This document shows, one piece after another, positions 14,365 to 21,149 of a stretch of 21,149 nt of DNA. The stretch's first letter is position 1; each line of letters begins with the position of its first letter. The notes below the pieces were generated by a model that ran no database searches, had not been told where the DNA came from, and saw only the letters and a program-made list of their open reading frames with translations. The DNA lies in contig CAZNNT010000013.1 in the NCBI GenBank assembly GCA_964574495.1, positions 1-21,149 on the forward strand, read 5' to 3'. Position numbers and translations under genes: made by a program. The stretch comes from HO2-45-28 sp964574495. GTDB taxonomy: Bacteria > Patescibacteriota > Minisyncoccia > HO2-45-28.

Positions 14365-14748
14365 ATGAAAAAAATTTTTATAATTGACGATGATGAATTT
14401 TTACTGGATATGTACGCGATTAAATTCCGCGAATCGGGTTTTGAAATTGATGTGGCTACTTCCGGCCCCAGCGCTTTGGATAAAATAAAAAACGGATTTA
14501 GTCCCGACATCATACTTTTGGATATAGTTATGCCCGGAATGGACGGCTTTGAATTTTTAAAACAGCTGAAAAAAGAGAATCTTGCTCCGAGCGCCGTAGT
14601 GGTTATTTTGACCAATCTCGGCCAAAAAGAGGATGTGCAAAAAGGGCTGGCTATGGGCGCTAAAGATTATGTGATTAAAGCCCATCACACGCCGTCGGAA
14701 GTCGTGGCTAAAATTAAACAAGTCCTGGAGACCGCAAAAAATGATTAA
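14365..14748 (+). CDS. Single-domain response regulator (receiver)
   Basis: The 127-aa protein is a stand-alone CheY-like receiver. D8/D9 form the acidic pocket, D53 (in LLDIVMPGMDG) is the phospho-acceptor, T83 is the switch residue and K105 the conserved lysine. The usual Pro after the lysine is Ala here (VIKAHHTP). There is no output domain, so it should act by protein contact. It sits between pilB and pilT and its end overlaps pilT by 8 nt, which suggests a role in motor control. No kinase is adjacent; the nearest in this window is the one at 3135-4958. Confidence 0.93.
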   Translation: MKKIFIIDDDEFLLDMYAIKFRESGFEIDVATSGPSALDKIKNGFSPDIILLDIVMPGMDGFEFLKQLKKENLAPSAVVVILTNLGQKEDVQKGLAMGAKDYVIKAHHTPSEVVAKIKQVLETAKND

Positions 14749-15799
14749 TAAACAACTCGCCGATTTGCTTATCCTGGTAGCCAAAGAAGGCGCTTCCGAC
14801 CTTCATCTTTCGGTCGGCCGGCATCCGACTCTTAGAATCGCCGGAGAACTGGTGCCCTTAGTTAAACAGCCGATTTTGACAGCCGGAGACACCGAAAGCA
14901 TGGCGACCAGCATACTTTCCGAAGAAGAAAACGCGCGCTTCAAAAAAGAAAGAGCGCTTGATTTTTCTTACGCTTATGAAGATAAGGCCAGATTCAGGGC
15001 TAATGTTTTTTTTCAGCGAGAATTTATTTCGGCCGCCTTCCGTCTTATTCCCGTTGAGATCAAGGGCCTGGCCGATTTGAATTTGCCGCCGGTTCTGGGG
15101 GAGTTTTCAAGACGCGAGCAGGGTTTTTTTCTGGTGGTCGGTCCCACGGGGCACGGAAAATCAACGACTCTTGCTTCCATGGTGGACATCATCAATCACG
15201 AAAGGGCGGAGCACATCATAACCGTTGAAGACCCGATTGAATTTTTGTTCAGCCAGGATAAATCAATAATAGACCAGCGCGAAATCGGCAGAGACGCTCC
15301 GAGTTTCGCTTCCGCCTTAAGGTCAATGTTTCGCGAAGACATAAATGTCGCCATGATCGGAGAGATGCGGGATTCCGAAACCATAGCCGCGGCGGTTACC
15401 GCGGCCGAAACCGGACATCTCATATTGTCTTCGCTTCACACCAACAGCGCCTCCCAGACAATTGACCGCATCATTGATACTTTTCCGCCCGAACAGCAAA
15501 ATCAAATTCGCGCGCAACTTTCAAGCACCATTCTTGGCGTTTTCTCGCAGCGGCTGGTGCCTAGAGCGTCCGGCGGCAGGATTCCGGCTTACGAATTGAT
15601 GATAGCCAACACGCCTATTCGCAATTTAATCCGCGAAAACAAAATTCATGAAATAGATTTGTACATAGAAACCAGCTCGGAAGCGGGAATGGTTTCTTTG
15701 AATCAATCGCTTGTTGATTTGGTGCGCAAGGGAGAAATCACTATGGAAACCGCGCGCGCCTACTCCTTAAACGTTAAGGGGCTTGAACATTTAATGTGA
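14741..15799 (+). CDS. pilT: Pilus retraction ATPase PilT
   Basis: PilT powers pilus disassembly and retraction. The 352-aa protein has an N-terminal PAS-like domain ('GASDLHLSVGRHPTLRI', about 17-33). Walker A GPTGHGKS (134-141) has His where most have Ser. The Asp box is TVEDPIEF (161-168), Walker B AMIGEMRD (204-211) and the His box SLHTN (231-235). The C-terminal region (YELMIANTPIRNLIRENK) matches PilT, and the length is typical. It overlaps the end of the receiver gene. Confidence 0.96.
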   Translation: MINKQLADLLILVAKEGASDLHLSVGRHPTLRIAGELVPLVKQPILTAGDTESMATSILSEEENARFKKERALDFSYAYEDKARFRANVFFQREFISAAFRLIPVEIKGLADLNLPPVLGEFSRREQGFFLVVGPTGHGKSTTLASMVDIINHERAEHIITVEDPIEFLFSQDKSIIDQREIGRDAPSFASALRSMFREDINVAMIGEMRDSETIAAAVTAAETGHLILSSLHTNSASQTIDRIIDTFPPEQQNQIRAQLSSTILGVFSQRLVPRASGGRIPAYELMIANTPIRNLIRENKIHEIDLYIETSSEAGMVSLNQSLVDLVRKGEITMETARAYSLNVKGLEHLM

Positions 15800-15809
15800 T
15801 CCTATCAGT

Positions 15810-17018
15810 ATGATTTTTTATTACTCGGCAAAGACCACCGAAGGCGAGGAAAAAAGCGGCACGGTTGAGGCGGCCAGTTACGATTTGGCGGTCGCGGCCT
15901 TGCAGAAAAAGGGTTTGATCATTATTTCTCTTGAATCGGCCGAGGAAAGAAGGCCTTTCTGGAAAAGATTTTTTTCTTTTTTTGAACGGGTCAAAGATCG
16001 GGACATCGTAATTTTTTCAAGGCAATTATCCACTCTTTTTTCAGCCAAAGTTCCGGTCGTTGACGCCTTGAGGGTTTTGATGGGCGAGGCCTCAAGCGAA
16101 TCGTTGAGAAGGAAACTCGGTGAGATCGCCGACGACATTCAGGGCGGTTTGCCGATATCCCAGGCGCTTTCGCGCCATCCCGACGCTTTTTCTAATTTTT
16201 ATATTCAAATGGTGCGTTCCGGCGAGGAATCCGGGAAACTTGATGAAATTCTCAATTATTTGGCCGACTATCTTGAGCGTTCCTATGAAATTACTTCCAA
16301 AGCCAGAAACGCTTTAATTTATCCCGCTTTCGTGCTCGGCGTTTTTTTGGTGGTCATAGGCATAATGCTGGTAGTGGTCGTGCCGCGGCTTTCATCCATA
16401 GTGTTGGAATTTCAGCAGGAGGTGCCCTTTTATACGCGCTTAATCATAGGCCTTTCCGATTTTTTTAGAACTTTCGGCATTTTCTTTTTGGTTTTGTTTG
16501 CTTTGGGGGTAATTTTTCTCTGGCGCTGGCGCGCGACTTTACGCGGACGAAGGGCGCTTTCCCGGCTTCAATTGTCAGCCCCGATTTTAAAGGAAATATA
16601 CAGCAAGGTTTATCTGGCCCGCTTCGCGGATAATCTTCAGACATTGCTTTCCGGCGGCGTAAGCGTAGCCAGAGCCCTCGAAATATCGTCCGATGTGATA
16701 GGCAACGAGGTTTACGCCGAAATAATCCGCGAGTCCCGCGATTCGGTGCGGGGCGGTTCTTCAATTTCTTCGGCTCTCGCGCGCTTTGAAGACATTCCGC
16801 CATTGGTAACGCAAATGATGAAGGTGGGGGAAGAGACCGGAAAATTAAATCAAATTTTGGTCGCGCTTTCGCGTTTCTACGCCCGTGAAGTTGATAACAC
16901 CATTGAAAGATTGGTGAGTTTGATTGAGCCCGCCCTCATAGTGCTGCTTGGTTTGGGAGTCGGCATCATTGTCGCGGCCATTTTAGTTCCTATTTATAAT
17001 ATTTCAGCCGGAATTTAA
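15810..17018 (+). CDS. pilC: Pilus platform protein PilC (GspF family)
   Basis: PilC is the polytopic inner-membrane core on which pilins assemble. The 402-aa protein has two repeated GspF domains (about 60-190 and 262-385), each preceding hydrophobic helices: about 165-190, 215-237 and 375-397. Conserved stretches include ISQALSRHPDAFSNFY and MMKVGEETGKL in the two repeats. It closes the pilM-C unit; about 100 nt with a promoter-like sequence separates it from the pilin. Confidence 0.95.
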   Translation: MIFYYSAKTTEGEEKSGTVEAASYDLAVAALQKKGLIIISLESAEERRPFWKRFFSFFERVKDRDIVIFSRQLSTLFSAKVPVVDALRVLMGEASSESLRRKLGEIADDIQGGLPISQALSRHPDAFSNFYIQMVRSGEESGKLDEILNYLADYLERSYEITSKARNALIYPAFVLGVFLVVIGIMLVVVVPRLSSIVLEFQQEVPFYTRLIIGLSDFFRTFGIFFLVLFALGVIFLWRWRATLRGRRALSRLQLSAPILKEIYSKVYLARFADNLQTLLSGGVSVARALEISSDVIGNEVYAEIIRESRDSVRGGSSISSALARFEDIPPLVTQMMKVGEETGKLNQILVALSRFYAREVDNTIERLVSLIEPALIVLLGLGVGIIVAAILVPIYNISAGI

Positions 17019-17048
17019 CCCCCCGCGAATGTTATTCACACCCGCCTT

Positions 17049-17076
17049 TTGTTTTTAGGGGATAAAGTTTTACAAT
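17049..17076 (+). promoter_or_regulatory. Possible promoter of the pilin gene
   Basis: TTGTTT (17049-17054) and TACAAT (17071-17076) are separated by 16 nt. The start would be near 17083, giving a leader of about 42 nt. A strong separate promoter is expected for a major pilin. Confidence 0.45.
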
Positions 17077-17124
17077 TAAATTAACGATTTAAGGTCGATT
17101 ATTTCCAGTTTTCATTAATTTTTT

Positions 17125-17646
17125 ATGCTTAAATTATTAAAAAAGAAGTTGTGGCCGAATCCAGTCAGCGGAGGGGGAGGCTTTACTTTAATTGAGCTTT
17201 TGGTGGTTATCGCCATAATCGGCGTTCTGGCATCAGTGGTACTTGCTTCTTTGAATAGCGCCCGCAGAAAGTCGCGCGATGCCCGCCGCGTTGCCGATGT
17301 AAAGCAAATGCAATTGGCGCTTGAGCTTTATTTTGATTCCAAAGGCGAATATCCGGACGCGACTTCAAAATTAGCCCCGGACTATATACCGGCCGTTCCA
17401 ACCGATCCGGTGGGGCAAGCCGCCTATCTTTATAATTCCTATATTTCCAGTACCATCAGCGCCGCCAACGACTGCGATGAGGCGACTGAGACGTGCCTTT
17501 ATTATCATTTGGGAGCCAATCTTGAAGAAAGCACCAATCCGGTTCTCCAAAGCGACAGAGATACTGACGGCGATGTCATAGACGGTCCGGATGCCGATGG
17601 TTGCGCCGATGAAGCCAGCCGCTATTGCTACGACATTACTCCTTAA
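17125..17646 (+). CDS. Type IV pilin (probable major pilin)
   Basis: The 173-aa protein has a class III prepilin signal: cleavage after G19 before FTLIE, with Glu5 of the mature chain (E24) conserved, then a hydrophobic helix (about 21-45). The leader is long (19 residues) with an unusual PNPVSGGGG part. The globular domain has four cysteines (117, 124, 160, 168) that could form two disulfides. An acidic loop (144-158, DRDTDGD...DADG) resembles calcium-binding loops of GspG-type pilins. Own promoter and terminator suggest high, independent expression. No Shine-Dalgarno site is clear. Confidence 0.9.
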   Translation: MLKLLKKKLWPNPVSGGGGFTLIELLVVIAIIGVLASVVLASLNSARRKSRDARRVADVKQMQLALELYFDSKGEYPDATSKLAPDYIPAVPTDPVGQAAYLYNSYISSTISAANDCDEATETCLYYHLGANLEESTNPVLQSDRDTDGDVIDGPDADGCADEASRYCYDITP

Positions 17647-17665
17647 ATTTAAGAAATTTCTTAAG
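17642..17665. repeat. Overlapping A+T-rich palindromes after the pilin
   Basis: CTTAAATTTAAG and AAGAAATTTCTT are two perfect palindromes that overlap by three bases, directly after the pilin stop. They could form alternative hairpins or bind a dimeric regulator; no function is established. Confidence 0.4.
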
Positions 17666-17670
17666 TTTTC

Positions 17671-17700
17671 AAAAACACCAGCCGCAATGTTGGTGTTTTT
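17671..17700 (+). terminator. Terminator of the pilin gene
   Basis: A 10-bp stem AAAAACACCA/TGGTGTTTTT with a 10-nt loop lies 25 nt past the pilin stop. The A-rich 5' arm means it could work in both directions. Confidence 0.85.
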
Positions 17701-17710
17701 GCTTTGGTGC

Positions 17711-17716
17711 TAAAAT
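17711..17716 (+). promoter_or_regulatory. -10-like box 6 nt before pilD
   Basis: TAAAAT ends 6 nt before the pilD ATG. A TTGGTG 15 nt upstream overlaps the pilin terminator. If used, it would give a leaderless mRNA. Confidence 0.3.
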
Positions 17717-17722
17717 TTAATA

Positions 17723-18505
17723 ATGTACGCGGTTGTTTTCATTTTGGGTTTATTTTTCGGGAGTTTAGCCAATGTCTTGATTTTTCGCCTGAATACTGGC
17801 GAGTCCGTTACATTTTCAAGGTCAAAATGTTTTTCTTGCGGCCGCCAATTAAAATGGCCGGAACTTATTCCCGTTCTCTCGTTTTTATTTTTGCGCGGAA
17901 GGTGCGCTAATTGCGGGTCTAAAATTTCTCGGCAATACCCGGCACTTGAACTCGCAAGCGGAGCTTTGTTTCTACTGCTCTGGTCAGAGCTAAGCTCTAA
18001 CCAATTTGGTCAGAGCTTAGCTCTGACCACAGTGGCTATTTTATTTTTTTGGCTTTTGTTGATTATTTCTGTCTATGACATCCGCCACAAAATCATCCCC
18101 AGCCAATTAGTTTATCCGGCGGTCGTCGCGGCCGCCTTGTTTTTGGTTTTGGGAATTAAAAATTTCATGCCGCATATTTTTTCCGGCCTGGGGTTTTTCG
18201 CTTTCTTCGCGATACTTTGGGCGGCCTCAAAAGGAAAATGGATGGGTTTTGGAGATGCTAAAATGGCGTTCGCCCTCGGATTATTTTTGGGCTGGCCCGA
18301 AACGCTTGCCGCTTTCTTTTTTTCTTTTTGGCTTGGGGCCTTCTTTGGCCTTATTCTTGCCTTTTATAACTATAAGCTAAAAGCTAAAAGCTATAAGCTG
18401 TTGAGCGGGACGCAAATTCCTTTTGCGCCGTTTCTTTTTGCCGGAGGATTATTCGCTTTTTTGTGGGGCGGACGGATTATTTCGTGGTATTTATCTCTGA
18501 TATAA
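17723..18505 (+). CDS. pilD: Prepilin peptidase PilD
   Basis: PilD cuts prepilins after Gly and usually N-methylates the new end. The 260-aa polytopic protein has an N-terminal domain with CFSC and CANC (C36, C39, C61, C64), as in bifunctional methylating enzymes. The two catalytic aspartates are D119 (VYDIRHKIIP) and D178 (GFGDAKM). Residues 87-103 (start of WSELSSNQFG) are encoded by a 49-bp nested palindrome and lie in an extramembrane loop, so they are probably an in-frame insert. Residues 216-225 are encoded by four CTAWAAG heptamers; one unit more or less would shift frame. The conserved end IPFAPFL follows the repeats. Confidence 0.95.
   Translation: MYAVVFILGLFFGSLANVLIFRLNTGESVTFSRSKCFSCGRQLKWPELIPVLSFLFLRGRCANCGSKISRQYPALELASGALFLLLWSELSSNQFGQSLALTTVAILFFWLLLIISVYDIRHKIIPSQLVYPAVVAAALFLVLGIKNFMPHIFSGLGFFAFFAILWAASKGKWMGFGDAKMAFALGLFLGWPETLAAFFFSFWLGAFFGLILAFYNYKLKAKSYKLLSGTQIPFAPFLFAGGLFAFLWGGRIISWYLSLI
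17981..18029. repeat. Nested palindromic element inside pilD
   Basis: Two 23-bp palindromes, each made of a half-site TGGTCAGAGCT and its complement around one central base, lie 3 bp apart. The whole 49-bp block is itself an imperfect palindrome, with one mismatched pair outside the centre. It is read through in frame by pilD. Confidence 0.85.
18370..18397 (+). repeat. Four tandem 7-nt repeats in pilD
   Basis: The units are CTATAAG, CTAAAAG, CTAAAAG and CTATAAG, followed by a partial CT. The unit length is not a multiple of three, so slippage would put pilD out of frame. Confidence 0.8.
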
Positions 18506-18506
18506 T
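18498..18506 (+). promoter_or_regulatory. Extended -10 promoter, 7 nt before the minor pilin operon
   Basis: TG-A-TATAAT is a perfect extended -10 ending 7 nt before the ATG at 18514, inside the last codons of pilD. Transcription would begin at the start codon, giving a leaderless mRNA for the four minor pilins and ligA. Confidence 0.5.
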
Positions 18507-18513
18507 TTAGATA

Positions 18514-19086
18514 ATGAAGAACGAGGGATTTACTTTGATAGAACTGGTCGTGGCCATCGGGGTTTCGGTTTTAATTTCATCCATAATGCTCGCGAATTTT
18601 CCGGACTTTAACAGGCGCCTTGACCTTTCCAGAACCGCCCAGTCGGTCGCGCTTTCTTTCAGGCGCGCCGAGTCCGCGGCTTTGGCCGTGCGCGAGTTCG
18701 GGTCGCTCGCTTTTCCCGCCTACGGCCTGCATTTTGAAAATTTGCCGGCAAAGTCCTATATTTTTTTCGCGGATCTTGACGGCGACTATAAAAATCCTGA
18801 AGCGGAAGGATTGTATGACGGATTAGACGAAAAAGTAGATACCTTTATCATAAATACGGCGCCGGTTATAGAAAAACTTTGCGTGAGCGTTAAAACGTCT
18901 CCGCCCGGCGATTGTTCAATAAATCGGCTGGATGTGGTCTATGCCCGGCCCAATCCGGACATATATATATCCACCGATAAGGGTGAATTTACCGATGCCG
19001 CGGTGGTTATGCGCCTGCCCACGGGAGAAGAAAAACAAATAGTGATTTGGACAACCGGCCAATTATACATTGAATCAACCGAATAA
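18514..19086 (+). CDS. Minor pseudopilin, GspH/FimT-like
   Basis: The 190-aa protein has a short leader MKNEG before FTLIE, with Glu5 present, and a hydrophobic helix to about residue 30. A beta-rich globular domain follows, with a FADLDGDYKNPEAEG acidic segment. Cysteines near 128 and 135 may bond. First position in the H/I/J/K order fits GspH/FimT. It is separated by 2 nt from the next gene. Confidence 0.85.
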   Translation: MKNEGFTLIELVVAIGVSVLISSIMLANFPDFNRRLDLSRTAQSVALSFRRAESAALAVREFGSLAFPAYGLHFENLPAKSYIFFADLDGDYKNPEAEGLYDGLDEKVDTFIINTAPVIEKLCVSVKTSPPGDCSINRLDVVYARPNPDIYISTDKGEFTDAAVVMRLPTGEEKQIVIWTTGQLYIESTE

Positions 19087-19088
19087 AT

Positions 19089-19595
19089 ATGCGCAAATTT
19101 TCAATTAACGGAGGTTTCTCGCTTTTGGAAACATTGGTGGCCATATCCATTTTGTCTTTGGCCCTGTCCGGCATACTTTCGCTTTTCTCCATGGGCGTTC
19201 GTTCTTCGGTGGGGGCAAGCAATCAAATAAAAGCTTTTTTTCTGGCGAGCGAAGGCATAGAGTTTTTGAGGAATAAAAGGGATTCCAATATTATTTCCGG
19301 AGCTATTTGGTCGGACGGGTTTGACGGCTGTGAAGACGGCTGTTACGCGGATGTTTATGCTGAGGATTCCGGCATTACTTCCTGCTCCGGCGCCTGTCCC
19401 AAATTGCGATTTAATTCCGAACTTAATCGTTACGACTATGGAGCAGGGAGCGCCGAAACCGTTTTTACCCGCAGGATTGTTTCCGAGAGAGTCAATGACC
19501 GCGAGCTTAAAATATCGTCTGAAATTTTTTGGCCGCAGGGAGGCATAGAGCGCAGTTTTTCTTTAGTGGAACATCTTTTTGATTTGTCTTTTTAA
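19089..19595 (+). CDS. Minor pseudopilin, GspI/PilV-like
   Basis: The 168-aa protein has the prepilin site NGG before FSLLE, with Glu5, and a helix to about residue 33. The motif FFLASEGIEFLRNKRD is typical of PilV/GspI-like pseudopilins. Cysteine-rich loops (about residues 81-101: CEDGCYAD, CSGACP) could form disulfides. It is second in the minor-pilin cluster, consistent with GspI. Confidence 0.85.
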   Translation: MRKFSINGGFSLLETLVAISILSLALSGILSLFSMGVRSSVGASNQIKAFFLASEGIEFLRNKRDSNIISGAIWSDGFDGCEDGCYADVYAEDSGITSCSGACPKLRFNSELNRYDYGAGSAETVFTRRIVSERVNDRELKISSEIFWPQGGIERSFSLVEHLFDLSF

Positions 19596-19600
19596 TTTTT

Positions 19601-20125
19601 ATGAAAAAAGGATTCACTTTATTGGAAATGATAGTGGCCATCGGAATTTTTTCGGTCGCCATATTGATCGCCGTGTCCTCCTTTTTAACTTTAGAGAGCG
19701 CGGAAAAAAGAACGCAGCAGGTAATTAACCTGCAAAATAATTTGCGTTTCGCTTTGGAAATTATGGCCAAAGAAATTCGCACGGGCGAATTTTATCATTG
19801 CGGGGCGAGTTCCGGAGAAGAGGCGCTGGATTGCGCCTCCGGCGCTTCGTCCCTCACTTTTAAAAACGCACAGGGGCAAACTATTATTTACAGGAATATC
19901 GGATCAAGCATCCAAAAATCATCCGACGGCGGAGATGTTTTTCGGGTGATTACCGCAAGCGACATCTCAATAGACGACCTGACTTTTTATGTGGCGGGTT
20001 CTCCCTCGGGCGATAATTTGCAGCCCCGAGTGACTATTGTCCTGAAGGCCTCTTCAGCAGTCGCCAGATCCATAAATGAATTGAACCTGCAGACCACGAT
20101 TTCACAAAGAAAATTATCGCCATGA
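19601..20125 (+). CDS. Minor pseudopilin, GspJ/PilW-like
   Basis: The 174-aa protein has leader MKKG before FTLLE, with Glu5, and a hydrophobic helix to about residue 28. It continues with QNNLRFALEIMAKEIRTGEFY, a stretch characteristic of GspJ/PilW, and then a beta-rich domain with one cysteine pair (about 59 and 69). Its stop overlaps the next ATG as ATGA. Confidence 0.85.
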   Translation: MKKGFTLLEMIVAIGIFSVAILIAVSSFLTLESAEKRTQQVINLQNNLRFALEIMAKEIRTGEFYHCGASSGEEALDCASGASSLTFKNAQGQTIIYRNIGSSIQKSSDGGDVFRVITASDISIDDLTFYVAGSPSGDNLQPRVTIVLKASSAVARSINELNLQTTISQRKLSP

Positions 20126-20532
20126 AAAAAAACGGCTTCACGCTTTTATTTACGGTTCTTTTTGTTTCGGCCTCGCTGGCCGTCAGTTTGGGTCTATCCG
20201 GTCTCATAATGGGTCAGATCCAGCTTTCCGGAACCGGCCGCGATTCTCAACTGGCGTTTTACGCTTCAGATACCGGAGTTGAATGCGCGAGGTATTGGGA
20301 CGGCGTTGGGAGCGCTTTTGCCACTTCAAGCCAGTCGGTCATCAATTGCGCGGGCGTAGACCACATCGTGGGCGGGAGTTATGTAAGTTCTTTCAGTTTA
20401 AATCTGGATAACGGCTCTTGCGTCGAAGTGACGGTTGATAAGACGGGCCTTCCGGAAACGGTCATAACTTCTTTAGGACGCAATCCTTGCGATGGCCGAA
20501 AGGTGGAACGGGGCTTGAGGGTGAGATACTAG
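20122..20532 (+). CDS. Minor pseudopilin, GspK/PilX-like tip subunit
   Basis: The 136-aa protein has leader MKKNG before FTLLF: Glu5 of the mature chain is replaced by Phe. GspK and some PilX proteins also lack Glu5, which fits a first-placed tip subunit that has no neighbour above it. The stretch LAFYASDTGVECARYWD resembles the PilX/GspK-type 'A..A..G.E.A' segment. Four cysteines are present. It is much shorter than true GspK. It is translationally coupled to the previous gene. Confidence 0.82.
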   Translation: MKKNGFTLLFTVLFVSASLAVSLGLSGLIMGQIQLSGTGRDSQLAFYASDTGVECARYWDGVGSAFATSSQSVINCAGVDHIVGGSYVSSFSLNLDNGSCVEVTVDKTGLPETVITSLGRNPCDGRKVERGLRVRY

Positions 20533-20545
20533 CCGGCCTTGAATT

Positions 20546-21149
20546 ATGGATAAAAAAACGGCAAAAACAAGAATAGAAAAACTTCGCGAAACGATTAATC
20601 ACCATCGCTATCTTTATCATGTTTTGGACCGGCAGGAAATTTCAGACGAGGCCCTGGATTCTTTAAAACACGAATTGAAAAAGCTGGAAGACCAGTTTCC
20701 GGATTTGATTACTCCGGATTCGCCGACGCAGAGAGTGGGGGGAAAAGCCCTGAAAGAGTTTAAAAAGGTCAGGCACAATGTCCCGATGCTTTCGCTTGAA
20801 GACGCTTTTTTGCCCGAAGAAATAACGGACTGGATTTCCCGCAATTCTAAAGTTGTACGGGACGCCGGGAGTGCCGCTCTTTTTGCCGAACTTAAGTTTG
20901 ACGGTTTAGCCATGAGTCTGATTTACATAGACGGGATTCTGGACAGGGCTTTAACCCGCGGAGACGGCAGAATCGGAGAGGACGTCACTCAAAATGCCAG
21001 AACGGTTGAAGCCATACCTCTGCGTTTGGAAATTCGCGGCAAGGTTTCCGAAGCCGTCCGTAAAGAAGCCGAAAAAATAATTAAAAAGGGAGTTATAGAG
21101 GCGAGGGGCGAGATTATAATAACCAAAAAAATTTCGCCAAGGTTAATGC
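20546..21149 (+). CDS. ligA: NAD-dependent DNA ligase LigA, 5' part
   Basis: LigA seals nicks in DNA using NAD. The first 201 codons are present and the rest is beyond the window. The N-terminal Ia domain reads HHRYLYHVLDRQEISDEALDSL. Adenylated lysine K117 lies in AELKFDG, followed by TRGDGRIGEDVTQNARTV and EARGEIIIT. The Tyr of the domain Ia motif (YD in E. coli LigA, Y35) is replaced by Leu. It begins 13 nt after the last minor pilin, so it is probably on the same transcript, which is an unusual but not unknown arrangement. Confidence 0.95.
   Translation, partial: MDKKTAKTRIEKLRETINHHRYLYHVLDRQEISDEALDSLKHELKKLEDQFPDLITPDSPTQRVGGKALKEFKKVRHNVPMLSLEDAFLPEEITDWISRNSKVVRDAGSAALFAELKFDGLAMSLIYIDGILDRALTRGDGRIGEDVTQNARTVEAIPLRLEIRGKVSEAVRKEAEKIIKKGVIEARGEIIITKKISPRLM

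Noticed and set aside
1..21149. CRISPR array, insertion sequence, phage or restriction genes
   Set aside because: No regularly spaced repeats, transposase, integrase, Cas, methylase or phage structural proteins are visible. The repeats found are single palindromes or short tandems.

Overview
The window looks like a piece of a Candidate Phyla Radiation (Patescibacteria, Parcubacteria-like) genome. The evidence is gene content and style. There is a Gram-positive-like type IV pilus locus without the outer-membrane secretin PilQ. The FtsH, LigA and pilin proteins have the Parcubacteria look. Genes are tightly packed and overlapping, Shine-Dalgarno sites are mostly weak, and there are many small membrane proteins of unknown role. 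The assignment is an inference from protein character, not from a database search.

Left part (1-9071, all minus strand, read right to left). An A+T-richer pair (P-loop kinase, then a VOC/glyoxalase-fold protein) lies next to a tRNA-Ser gene. It is followed by a two-gene unit of unknown function with its own promoter and terminator. Next is a three-gene unit: two tandem paralogous membrane-anchored ABC_sub_bind-type binding proteins and a membrane histidine kinase with a large extracytoplasmic sensor region. FtsH follows, overlapping a previously unlisted 56-aa membrane protein by ATGA and ending at a strong terminator. The last stretch interleaves two small membrane-protein genes with tRNA-Ser(UGA) and the 5' part of another tRNA.

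Middle (9072-10194). A 450-bp gene-free stretch holds a complete tRNA-Ser(GCU), truncated tRNA-Ser-like fragments on both sides of it, a promoter, hairpins and a terminator. It is followed by comF, a phosphoribosyltransferase-fold gene linked to DNA uptake, transcribed leftwards.

Right part (10237-21149, all plus strand). This is a nearly complete type IV pilus/competence locus: pilM, pilN-like, pilO-like, a short PilP-like gene, pilB, a lone receiver-domain protein, pilT, pilC, a major-pilin-like gene, pilD, then four minor pseudopilins in the order H/I/J/K-like, and finally the 5' part of ligA. PilM/N/O form the inner-membrane platform, PilC the membrane core, PilB and PilT are extension and retraction ATPases, PilD processes the pilins, and the four minor pilins probably prime and tip the fibre. 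With ComF nearby, this suggests a DNA-uptake or surface-attachment pilus.

Most unusual points: palindromic elements inside the pilD and comF reading frames, a 7-nt tandem repeat in pilD that would shift frame on slippage, -10 boxes placed 6-7 nt before the start codon at several operon heads (a sign of leaderless mRNAs), a repeated tRNA-linked hairpin, a binding-protein/kinase sensing module without a transporter, and a broken tRNA-Ser duplication.
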